A DNA stretch of 8,469 nt from an uncultured Dechloromonas sp. (GTDB lineage Bacteria > Pseudomonadota > Gammaproteobacteria > Burkholderiales > Rhodocyclaceae), in contig CAMKYP010000148.1 of the NCBI GenBank assembly GCA_946477505.1, positions 1 through 8,469 of the forward strand. Reading direction: 5' to 3'. The notes under the pieces were generated by a model, which did not search any database, was not told where the DNA came from, and was given only the letters and a program-made list of their open reading frames with translations. Made by a program: the position numbers and the translations under genes. Shown piece after piece: positions 1-5,610 of the stretch. Numbering within the stretch: position 1 is the stretch's first letter; every line of letters begins with the position of its first letter.

Positions 1-1059
1 CACCGGCACGATGCGCCCCTCCAGCTTGGTTTCCGCCGCCCCGTCCAGTAGCCGCTCGATCGCCGCGCGGTCGACCTGGTGGCGGTCTTCATCGGCGACG
101 GTCCAGCGCACGCGCACGAAGGCCCCGGCGATGTCCTGCTGCGCGATGGCCGCACCCATGGCGTCGAGGTCGGGCTTACCTTCGAACACGATATCGACGG
201 TTCGGCGCGCGGGCGTCGGCTCCAGCGTGCAGCGTACCTGGTCGGCGTCGATCTCCCACAACAGGAAGCCCTTCTCCCCTTCCTCACCATAGTGAAAACG
301 TCCGATGGAGCCCGGATAGGCGATGCACTGCCGCCCTACCCTGCTCTGCTGTTCCCATGCCTGATGCCGATGAATGTGCCCGAGCATGAAGGCCTGGGCC
401 TCGGCACCGAACAGGGCACCGGTCGTGAACTCGTGATCGAAGCCGGCCATCGGCACGCCGTGCTCGCTCACGCACCCGAATACCGTGCCATGGGATACGC
501 CGATGGTGGGCACGCCCTGCCGGCGGGCCGCGCGGTGGATCGACGCGTAGCCGCGCAGCAATAGGGCCAGGTGCTCGCCCACGGCCTGGGCCGCTTCGGC
601 CGCACCGACCGTCGCGGCCACCACGGCCTTGTTCACCGTGGGGATGCAGGAGAACACGGCGCGGGTACCGGCCGTCACCCCATCGAAGCACCAGCCCGTC
701 GAAGCCAGCCATTCGCTCTGGGCCGTGAGGGCGACCTGCTCGATCCGGTCGGCCACATGCACCGGATGCCGTCCACCCAGCAGCCGGAAGATCGCCAGGG
801 TACCCGGTGGCTCATGCGAGAATGTCCCTTGCAGCATCAACACCGGGCAGTGGTCAGCCAGTCGCCGCACCCGCGCGACCAGGCGTTCGGCGGCTGGGGC
901 ATGCAAGTCGAGGCCATGGTCGGTGGCATCGCCTGAGTGAACCGCCGCCTCCACACCCAACGCGATGGCCCGGTCGATGGCGGCGCCGAAGCAACGGTCG
1001 GCTTCCGCCAGGTTTTTTGTGCCGTAGTGGAGATCGGAGAAATGTGCGATGCGGATCAT
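1..1059 (-). CDS. Calcineurin-like metallophosphoesterase (DNA repair exonuclease type), 3' end outside window
   Basis: Open from an ATG at 1059 through the left edge: 353 codons with no stop, so the C-terminus is missing. The N-terminus (MIRIAHFSDLH) carries the first metal-binding motif, with D9 and H11. It is followed by GD at 43-44, a GTFSHE segment at 78-83 in the place of the usual GNH(D/E), SHG at 189-191 and GHIH at 227-230. These are the ordered motifs of the two-metal calcineurin-like phosphoesterase fold used by SbcD/Mre11-type nucleases. Its start codon overlaps the stop of the upstream gene as ATGA (1056-1059), so the two are probably co-translated. Beside a recombination-factor-like gene, a role in processing DNA of a mobile element is likely, but the substrate cannot be read from the sequence. 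The fold and motifs are seen directly; nuclease activity is inferred and the altered third motif makes it less certain. Confidence 0.85.
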   Translation of the reverse strand, partial: MIRIAHFSDLHYGTKNLAEADRCFGAAIDRAIALGVEAAVHSGDATDHGLDLHAPAAERLVARVRRLADHCPVLMLQGTFSHEPPGTLAIFRLLGGRHPVHVADRIEQVALTAQSEWLASTGWCFDGVTAGTRAVFSCIPTVNKAVVAATVGAAEAAQAVGEHLALLLRGYASIHRAARRQGVPTIGVSHGTVFGCVSEHGVPMAGFDHEFTTGALFGAEAQAFMLGHIHRHQAWEQQSRVGRQCIAYPGSIGRFHYGEEGEKGFLLWEIDADQVRCTLEPTPARRTVDIVFEGKPDLDAMGAAIAQQDIAGAFVRVRWTVADEDRHQVDRAAIERLLDGAAETKLEGRIVPV

Positions 1060-2384
1060 GCCGTCCTCCCCCGCGAAAGCAGTTGCATCTCGCTCTCGAT
1101 CTTGTCGAGGTAGCCCTGCGGATCGTTGCCGTAGCGTTCCAGTTCATTCCAGGCCTGGGCGCGGCCATGCGGGTTGATCTTCCACCCCCGGCCCCAGCGC
1201 CGGTCGGCGTAGGCCTGGTACCGTTCCGGCACGATCTCGTAGGCCTGCACGCGGGCCATCAGTTGCTCGAAGCTGGGACGGCCGTCGCGTAGCGGCGGCG
1301 CCTCGACGGATGTCGCGTCGGCCACCGTCATCGCCTGCACGTCGGCGGCATCCGGCTGCAACGATTCGGCACGGTCTGCTGCCGGACTGCCTTGAAGCAC
1401 CTGCGTCGCCAGTTGCGCCTGCACCAGGGCCGTCTCGGTGTCCTCGTTGTCGCGCAGCAAGGCCGTCACGTCCACCGGCGCCTCCAGGTCGATGATCCAC
1501 TGCGGCACGCGCACTGCCCTCCCCTGCTCGTCGATGTGGGCCACCTCCATCAGTTTCTTGGTCAGGTAGAACGGCGTGCCCTGCCGATCCAGGAAGCCCG
1601 AAATGCGCCCGCCCCGCAGGAAGCCCACGGTTTCGAACTTCTGGATCGCCGCGTTCATCGCATAGAAGCTGTTGGTATGCAGTTCGAAGGCGCTGATGGA
1701 ACGGATGGCGGGGATGAAGAACAGGAAGCGCCCGGTGAGGTTGCACTGGCGCTGCTGGTACTCGCGGCAGGCCTCCGGTTCGCAGAGACCGCCGTTGTCC
1801 TCGCGGATCATGGTCTTGCGCCCGCCGAAGAGGCGAATGGTGCGCCGGCCCGTCTCGTCCACCGGCACCGGGGCATGGCACATGCAGTGGCGCACCCGGC
1901 CATCGGCCGAGTATTGTGACCAGTAGTGCTTTTCGTGCATACCCCAGGCCGCCAGTTCGTGGGGCATCACGGTCTGCCAGTAGTCGGAGGGGAACACCAC
2001 CGGGAAGCGGTACAGGTGCCGGCCTTCGCCCCGATCGTCGCCGTAGGCGTCCAGAATCTCCCGGGCGATTTCGGGATTGGGAAAGTCCTGCGCCCGCACG
2101 GTGAACCACGGCACGTTGCGCGGCACCAGCGGCGTCTTGAGGTCGGGCAATGCCGCCGTGATGGCACGCTCGATCTGCTCGAAGGACTGGCCCGCGGCCA
2201 CACCTTGGTCGTAGATCGCCTTGGCGCGGGGCTCGCCAGCGGCCTTCTTGGTGAGCACCTTGATACCGGCGCGGATCTTGCCACCGGTGGGAATTCGGGC
2301 GGGGCCTTGCCCCAGCAGGGTCGCCGCAGCGGTAGCGCCGGCGCCCTGCACGGCGATAGCGGGGTGTGCGTTGGGATGGGCCAT
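1056..2384 (-). CDS. Gp3-like recombination directionality factor-like protein (also annotated as 'hydrolase or metal-binding protein')
   Basis: A protein of 442 residues. I chose the ATG at 2384 because GGAGGAG lies 7 nt before it; an in-frame ATG at 2414 would add 10 residues but has no such site. The segment at residues 32-45 (IPTGGKIRAGIKVL) and the general layout recall the Gp3-like family, named after the phiC31 excision factor and common on proteobacterial integrative elements. A Cys/His cluster follows: C167, C169, H170, then C201, C206 and C214, probably a zinc site. The last 130 or so residues are less ordered, with an Ala/Gln/Asp-rich linker near 315-365 and a helical Trp/Tyr-rich tail. 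Phage homologues bind a serine integrase and switch it to excision; whether this longer protein does so is unknown. It is the first gene of a coupled pair with the phosphoesterase. The reading frame is certain; the family assignment is from memory of the motifs and only moderately sure. Confidence 0.6.
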   Translation of the reverse strand: MAHPNAHPAIAVQGAGATAAATLLGQGPARIPTGGKIRAGIKVLTKKAAGEPRAKAIYDQGVAAGQSFEQIERAITAALPDLKTPLVPRNVPWFTVRAQDFPNPEIAREILDAYGDDRGEGRHLYRFPVVFPSDYWQTVMPHELAAWGMHEKHYWSQYSADGRVRHCMCHAPVPVDETGRRTIRLFGGRKTMIREDNGGLCEPEACREYQQRQCNLTGRFLFFIPAIRSISAFELHTNSFYAMNAAIQKFETVGFLRGGRISGFLDRQGTPFYLTKKLMEVAHIDEQGRAVRVPQWIIDLEAPVDVTALLRDNEDTETALVQAQLATQVLQGSPAADRAESLQPDAADVQAMTVADATSVEAPPLRDGRPSFEQLMARVQAYEIVPERYQAYADRRWGRGWKINPHGRAQAWNELERYGNDPQGYLDKIESEMQLLSRGRTA

Positions 2385-2391
2385 GACGGCG

Positions 2392-2398
2392 CTCCTCC
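2392..2398 (-). promoter_or_regulatory. Ribosome binding site fixing the start of the Gp3-like gene
   Basis: On the minus strand GGAGGAG is followed by 7 nt and then the ATG at 2384. It selects this start over the upstream in-frame ATG at 2414, which would place the site inside the coding region. Confidence 0.75.
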
Positions 2399-2517
2399 AT
2401 GAACATCGGGACATTCCGACAATTCATGCTCTCGCGCCTTCCCCGCGATGCAACCCCTTGGGCGGCACTCGGTTCTCCCAGGGATGCCGCTCGCTCGAAA
2501 GCCGTCTCCGTTAAAAT

Positions 2518-2835
2518 ATGACCATGACTCGCTCCGAACTCGTCCTCCTCCTTGCCCAACGTTTTCCGCAACTCGTACAGAAGGATGCCGAACTGGCGGT
2601 AGCGGTGATTATCGAGTCCATCCACACCGCGCTGCTCCAGGGAAACCGAGTCGAGATTCGTGGTTTCGGAAGCTTTGGCATGAACTACCGCCCGTCCCGC
2701 CAGGCACGCAACCCAAAAACCGGCGCGCCGGTCAGAGTACCGGCGAAATGGGTACCCGCCTTTAAGACGGGGAAGGAACTACGTGAACGGGTAATGGCGA
2801 CGGCAACTCCTCAGGGGGTGGCGCCAGGGGGTTGA
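2518..2835 (+). CDS. IHF-beta-like DNA-bending protein (HU/IHF family)
   Basis: The 105-residue product aligns along its length with the beta subunit of integration host factor. It has an N-terminal SELV..LAQRFP helix, RVEIRGFGSF at 44-53, the minor-groove-intercalating loop RNPKTG at 64-69 with its proline at 66, and a VPAFKTGKELRERV ending. The last dozen residues are an unrelated tail beyond the usual family end. IHF bends DNA at specific sites and supports site-specific recombination, replication initiation and transcription. Chromosomal ihfB normally follows rpsA; here the gene stands alone, divergent from a recombination-factor-like gene, so this is probably an element-borne copy. Two ATGs compete (2518 and 2524). 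Neither has a Shine-Dalgarno sequence, and the second matches where the family usually begins. TAAAAT at 2512-2517 could be a -10 box giving a nearly leaderless transcript starting at the second ATG, but no good -35 is visible. Confidence 0.85.
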   Translation: MTMTRSELVLLLAQRFPQLVQKDAELAVAVIIESIHTALLQGNRVEIRGFGSFGMNYRPSRQARNPKTGAPVRVPAKWVPAFKTGKELRERVMATATPQGVAPGG

Positions 2836-2923
2836 TCGGCGCGCGCCCGCCCCGCAATCGCCGCCGCTCAGTCACAAGACCCGGCCCTCTCGCCGCGATG
2901 GCTTCCCCCTTTGCACCCCGTTC

Positions 2924-2992
2924 CTTGGCGGCCCATGAACAGAAAGTCGACATGCTCTATATCGGGTAGCGGGCCTGCGAGCGGCCGCCAAG
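2924..2992. repeat. Perfect 10-bp inverted repeat, 49-bp spacing
   Basis: CTTGGCGGCC at 2924-2933 and its exact reverse complement GGCCGCCAAG at 2983-2992. The arms do not extend further. In GC-rich DNA such a pair can arise by chance, so function is not claimed. Confidence 0.55.
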
Positions 2993-3040
2993 CAGGGCGC
3001 ACCTATTGTTCGACGTTTCTCCGGGAATGCGGTCATCGAC

Positions 3041-3052
3041 ATGCGCGCGCAT
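3041..3052. repeat. 12-bp perfect palindrome
   Basis: ATGCGCGCGCAT reads identically on both strands. It could be a protein-binding site; nothing else supports this. Confidence 0.4.
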
Positions 3053-3213
3053 AGTGCGCCGCCACACACTCGGCACCATCTTTGTGCGTCGGTGGCTGGG
3101 GCCTTATCCAAAACTCAAATCCGTTGCCGTTTATTTTCAATGGGTTGGTCTCCCTCCTGGCAATGGCCCAAGAGTTGCGTTAGCTATCTCGTCCTTAGAC
3201 GTATCGAGCAGCC

Positions 3214-4086
3214 ATGCAACGCATATCAACTTTCGTCGGCCTCGCCATGATCCTGCTGGCCGCGTCTGTGGCAGTGGCCGCGGAGGCAATGCCGCCGGCC
3301 GGTGCCATCAATATCCGAGTCGAAGCCGGCGATTGGGGCAAGGTCGATCCTCGGGACATCGAGGCCGTATTGACGACGGTCGCCGATACGCTCCTGCCCT
3401 CGTTCCCGCAGCATGCTACCGAGCGCGTCTCCGTCGCCTACAGTGCCGCCGGACCGAGCGTTCTCCTGGAAAAGTCCGCCACTGGCGCTCATCGCGTTTT
3501 CTTGAATGTGCGGGACGCCCGCTGGGACCAGTTCACCTACCAGTTTTCCCACGAACTCTGCCACATCTTCACCAACCACGAGCATCGGGAGATCGCTCCG
3601 GGCGTGGTGGCCCGCGATCATCAGTGGTTTGAAGAAACGCTCTGTGAAGCGGTATCGCTTGCCGCGCTGGAGCGGATGGCGATCCGCTGGGAGCAGTCAC
3701 CGCCCTATCCAGGATGGAAAAGCTACGCCTCGGCCTTCCGGGACTATGCGCAGCAACTGCGCGATGAGCAGCATCGGCGCCTTCTGCCCAACGAGACGCT
3801 GGGCCAATGGTTCGCTGCGAACCAGGAGGCGTTGGAGCGCAATCCTTACCTGCGGCAAAAGAACGAACTTCTCGCCGTGAAGCTGTTGTCGTTATTGGAG
3901 GCCGCGCCGGATGGCCTCGAAGCCATCGGCTATCTGAACGCGGAACCATCGGCTCGCGCCGAGAGTTTCGCCGCCTATCTGGAGTCCTGGTACAGTTGCT
4001 GCCCGCCAAGGCACCGCACTTTCATCATCCAGGTGATGGCCCTGCTCGACGGGCCGCAGCACGACAGGCCCGCGCCAGTGCTGTGA
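3214..4086 (+). CDS. Secreted putative zinc metallopeptidase (HELCH motif), family not recognised
   Basis: A 290-residue protein with a signal peptide: a short basic start, a hydrophobic stretch at about 7-22 and a probable cleavage after VAA at 21-23. It should therefore act in the periplasm or outside the cell. The centre has the zinc-peptidase motif HExxH as HELCH (113-117), directly after a hydrophobic/aromatic segment. WFEETLCE follows at 138-145, where E140, E141 or E145 could supply the third zinc ligand, as in gluzincin-type enzymes. Tyr- and Trp-rich helical segments fill the C-terminal half, and a CC pair sits at 262-263. The gene lies alone between element-backbone genes and the metal-resistance genes, and ends at a strong hairpin facing two convergent genes. 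The start at 3214 has only a weak GAG-type binding site, but gives a complete signal peptide. Peptidase activity is inferred from the motif; substrate and any link to metal resistance are unknown. Confidence 0.75.
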   Translation: MQRISTFVGLAMILLAASVAVAAEAMPPAGAINIRVEAGDWGKVDPRDIEAVLTTVADTLLPSFPQHATERVSVAYSAAGPSVLLEKSATGAHRVFLNVRDARWDQFTYQFSHELCHIFTNHEHREIAPGVVARDHQWFEETLCEAVSLAALERMAIRWEQSPPYPGWKSYASAFRDYAQQLRDEQHRRLLPNETLGQWFAANQEALERNPYLRQKNELLAVKLLSLLEAAPDGLEAIGYLNAEPSARAESFAAYLESWYSCCPPRHRTFIIQVMALLDGPQHDRPAPVL

Positions 4087-4087
4087 A

Positions 4088-4113
4088 ACACAGCCCGGGC
4101 GGCCGGGCTGTGT
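4088..4113. terminator. Hairpin between convergent genes, likely bidirectional terminator
   Basis: An 11-bp perfect stem (ACACAGCCCGG pairing with CCGGGCTGTGT) closes a GCGG loop, starting 2 nt after the metallopeptidase stop codon. There is no T-run on the plus side and only TTT on the minus side. It may stop transcription weakly or act mainly as a 3'-end stabiliser for both convergent transcripts. Confidence 0.65.
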
Positions 4114-4161
4114 GCATTGATACCCCTCTCAGCCGCTTAGTTGGTCGTCGTGTTGCGCGAC

Positions 4162-4431
4162 TCAGGGGTGATCACCGGGCAATCGCCTCGCCGCTCGGCC
4201 GGGTTGGCGTTCTTCCGTGCTCGGCCCCACTTTGCCGGGCTGACCGGTCGCGCCGGCCAATCCGGTTTGCGCCGCCTGTTGCTGCTGTTTTGCCAATTCC
4301 ACCTGGGCCGCGCGTTTCGCGGCCATCGTCTTGTCGACCTGCCGGATAAGCACTTCATCCCGTCCGGCGAGAGCGGGCGTGGTTGCGACCAACAGGGCGC
4401 CCATGAGCGCCGTCATCGTCAGTGTTTTCAT
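4162..4431 (-). CDS. Small exported protein of unknown function, C-terminus probably frameshifted
   Basis: As read, an 89-residue protein from the ATG at 4431, chosen because GAGGAG lies 7 nt before it; an upstream in-frame ATG at 4464 lacks this. It opens with a clear signal peptide (MKTLTMTALMGALLV, cleavage near ALA at 20-22). A charged helical stretch follows (GRDEVLIRQVDKTMAAKRAA), then a Gln-rich segment at 49-55. It lacks Cys and His ligands apart from one His near the end. In the as-read frame the final 17 codons have poor third-position GC (10 of 17). A +1 shift near 4215 opens a better tail that ends at a TAA at 4137-4139, close to the terminator hairpin. It is 138 bp downstream of the 126-residue Cys protein on the same strand, so it is probably in one metal-responsive unit with it. 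I do not recognise its family with confidence. Confidence 0.6.
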   Translation of the reverse strand: MKTLTMTALMGALLVATTPALAGRDEVLIRQVDKTMAAKRAAQVELAKQQQQAAQTGLAGATGQPGKVGPSTEERQPGRAARRLPGDHP

Positions 4432-4438
4432 GATCTTT

Positions 4439-4444
4439 CTCCTC
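4439..4444 (-). promoter_or_regulatory. Ribosome binding site fixing the start of the small exported protein
   Basis: Minus-strand GAGGAG with a 7-nt spacer to the ATG at 4431. It places the signal peptide exactly at the protein start. Confidence 0.7.
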
Positions 4445-4544
4445 TTGATACTGCTGCTCGGCATGCCTATACGCTACCTATGGCGCACGGGCACCGCGGG
4501 AATGTGCATCCACGACCGCCCGGGCGATAGCGCGCCGCAGCCAG

Positions 4545-4560
4545 TCGATGCACGCATCGA
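4545..4560. repeat. 7+2+7 dyad downstream of the 126-residue gene
   Basis: TCGATGC-AC-GCATCGA is a perfect inverted repeat, 9 nt past the minus-strand stop codon at 4570-4572. The 2-nt centre is too short for a good RNA hairpin loop, so a protein-binding site is as likely as an RNA structure. No function is assigned. Confidence 0.4.
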
Positions 4561-4569
4561 GGCGAAAGT

Positions 4570-4950
4570 CTAGGATTGGAAACTGCAGAAGAGAATTTGC
4601 AACGGCGGTCCGCCGGAGCGCTGCAACAGGGGCGAAACGGCCGCCGCCATGCGGCTGGCCGGCGGTACGGACAACGCCGCTGCCCAGACGTTGAGGGCCG
4701 GCAGCGCGTCAAAATGGAAATCGCCCGACGGCTTGATCTGGTCGGCCGTCTTTTGACATTGGATCAGGCACGAGGCCGTGCCCACCCCGCTTCCCTCGCA
4801 CGGCACCGTCATTGTCGTGGCACTCGATACCAGCACCGGCAGTTCACACGCTTGCGCCGCCAAGACGAATTGCAGGGCCAGCATCACGCCCAGCATCCAG
4901 CGGGCCAGCCCTTGCACGGTATTGTGGGAACTTGCGCTGCTCGTGAGCAT
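4570..4950 (-). CDS. Exported Cys-containing small protein of a metal-resistance locus
   Basis: A protein of 126 residues starting at the ATG at 4950, which has GAGG about 5 nt upstream. Hydrophobic residues 18-33 form a signal peptide with a probable cleavage AQA|C, leaving C35 as the mature N-terminus; the residues before it do not make a standard lipobox. Further cysteines are C51, C61, C65 and C122, with the end reading GGPPLQILFCSF. The layout (signal ending in AxA|C, a central Cys cluster, a Pro/Ala-rich stretch, then PPxxILxCxF at the end) is shared with the 154-residue protein encoded at 5607-6071, so the two appear to be diverged relatives. Similar uncharacterised proteins occur beside cus- and czc-type efflux genes. 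Periplasmic metal binding is an inference from the cysteines and the location. It is the first minus-strand gene, divergent from the MerR-type regulator. Confidence 0.75.
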   Translation of the reverse strand: MLTSSASSHNTVQGLARWMLGVMLALQFVLAAQACELPVLVSSATTMTVPCEGSGVGTASCLIQCQKTADQIKPSGDFHFDALPALNVWAAALSVPPASRMAAAVSPLLQRSGGPPLQILFCSFQS

Positions 4951-4997
4951 CTTGTCCTCAATCTACGAAAGCGTGCTTAACAAAAGCTCTTCTTATA

Positions 4998-5026
4998 AGG
5001 ATAGTCCACCGTCGGGCGGGCTACAA
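4998..5026 (-). promoter_or_regulatory. Candidate promoter for the minus-strand small genes
   Basis: On the minus strand TTGTAG (5021-5026) and TATCCT (4998-5003) are 17 bp apart, about 45-50 nt upstream of the start codon at 4950. Agreement with the consensus is 3/6 and 4/6. An AT-rich TTATAA lies just downstream at 4993-4998 and could be an alternative -10. Weak call. Confidence 0.25.
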
Positions 5027-5046
5027 AGTCCGACCGGAATTCATGG

Positions 5047-5075
5047 TGGACACACGAGATTGCTTGAACTAAACT
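5047..5075 (+). promoter_or_regulatory. Candidate promoter for the MerR-type regulator operon
   Basis: TGGACA (5047-5052, 5/6 match to the -35 consensus) is 17 bp from TAAACT (5070-5075, 4/6 match to the -10). Transcription would start near 5082, about 34 nt before the regulator's ATG. The -10 and start point overlap the dyad at 5072-5095, which suggests autorepression. The start codon at 5116 has no clear Shine-Dalgarno sequence. Confidence 0.4.
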
Positions 5076-5095
5076 CTGTAGCATCAAACTGAGTT
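5072..5095. promoter_or_regulatory. Imperfect dyad, candidate MerR-family operator
   Basis: Two 12-bp halves, AACTCTGTAGCA and TCAAACTGAGTT, match as an inverted repeat at 9 of 12 positions, with perfect outer arms AACTC/GAGTT. The ACTCTGTAG half resembles half-sites seen in operators of Cd/Pb/Zn-type MerR regulators. It overlaps the candidate -10 rather than sitting in a 19-20 bp spacer, so it would serve autorepression more obviously than the classical MerR twist mechanism. Confidence 0.4.
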
Positions 5096-5115
5096 ATGGC
5101 GTTTCACCCATCCCC

Positions 5116-5610
5116 ATGCCCACGCACGCTTTCACCATCCGCAAACTTGCCGACGCCGCCGGTGTCGGGGTGGAGGCCGTGCGTTATTACCAGGGGCGCG
5201 GCTTGCTGCCCGAGCCGCCGCGCGTGGCAGGCGGTTTCCGGGAATATTCGGCGGATGATGTGCAGCGTCTGCGCTTCATCAAGCGGGCGCAGGAACTCGG
5301 GTTTTCTCTCGACGATGTGGCCGAACTCCTGTCCTTGAGCGCCGAGCGCGACCAGGTGCGGGTACGCGAACTGACCCGGCGGCGCGCCGCCGAGATTCGC
5401 GAGCGCATCAGTCGCCTCGACGCAATGGCTTCCGCGTTGGAAAGTCTTGCCGACTGTTGCGCCTGCGCGCCGAAGTCGCAGTCCTGTCCGATTATCGCGG
5501 CCCTGGCGGCAGACCCCGCTGGGGGAACTGCGCGAACCTCAAGAGCCCCGTCAGAAGGCGCACGGTGCCAAGCGGCGTCGCCAGCCCGACGCGGTGGCGT
5601 GCTGATATGA
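5116..5610 (+). CDS. MerR-family metal-responsive transcriptional regulator
   Basis: A 164-residue protein with a MerR-type N-terminal winged helix-turn-helix (FTIRKLADAAGVGVEAVRYY at 6-25, then RGLLPEPPR, FREYSADDVQRLRFI). A GFSLDDVAELL helix at 62-72 and a long dimerisation helix at about 77-112 follow. The metal loop has C114, C115, C117 and C124 before PIIAAL, with the C115-x8-C124 spacing of ZntR-like proteins. The residue aligned with the divalent-metal cysteine at the start of the dimerisation helix (C79 in ZntR) is Q80 by my alignment, which argues against a standard Zn/Cd/Hg site. With the Cus-type efflux genes downstream, Cu(I) or Ag(I) sensing is plausible but unproven. Its stop overlaps the next ATG as ATGA (5607-5610). 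Unusually, it is the first gene of the efflux transcript rather than divergent from it. The last 29 codons have poor codon quality; a frameshift at the G run 5521-5525 is possible. Confidence 0.9.
   Translation: MPTHAFTIRKLADAAGVGVEAVRYYQGRGLLPEPPRVAGGFREYSADDVQRLRFIKRAQELGFSLDDVAELLSLSAERDQVRVRELTRRRAAEIRERISRLDAMASALESLADCCACAPKSQSCPIIAALAADPAGGTARTSRAPSEGARCQAASPARRGGVLI

Larger units (their letters stand above)
2836..3213. other. 378-bp gap without a convincing gene; inverted repeats and an AT-richer 3' part
   Basis: No open frame here has plausible composition, homology or a ribosome binding site. The left two thirds are GC-rich and contain GGCGCGCGCC just after the IHF-like stop, a perfect 10-bp inverted repeat (2924-2933 with 2983-2992) and a 12-bp palindrome (3041-3052). 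From about 3100 to 3150 the sequence is clearly AT-richer, which fits a promoter region for the metallopeptidase gene, but I could not find a convincing -35/-10 pair. The gap marks the change from element backbone to cargo genes. Confidence 0.6.

Noticed and set aside
79..564. Plus-strand 161-residue open frame opposite the phosphoesterase gene
   Set aside because: It is antisense to a gene with five intact phosphoesterase motifs, and shows no motif of its own.
1144..2625. Minus-strand 493-residue open frame in a second frame of the Gp3-like gene
   Set aside because: It is an Arg/Gly/Pro-rich shadow caused by high GC. The 1056-2384 frame has the Shine-Dalgarno site, sensible composition, recognisable motifs and the ATGA coupling.
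2872..3111. Minus-strand 79-residue open frame in the gap after the IHF-like gene
   Set aside because: No ribosome binding site, poor composition for a real protein and no recognisable motif.
2836..3213. CRISPR array, tRNA or insertion-sequence end in the gap
   Set aside because: No regularly spaced repeats, no tRNA-like fold and no transposase or terminal repeats with target duplication were found.
3041..3250. Plus-strand 69-residue open frame before the metallopeptidase
   Set aside because: It overlaps the signal-peptide region of the metallopeptidase gene, crosses the AT-rich promoter-like stretch and has no binding site.
4141..4530. Plus-strand 129-residue open frame opposite the small exported protein gene
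   Set aside because: The minus-strand gene has a Shine-Dalgarno site and signal peptide; this frame has neither.
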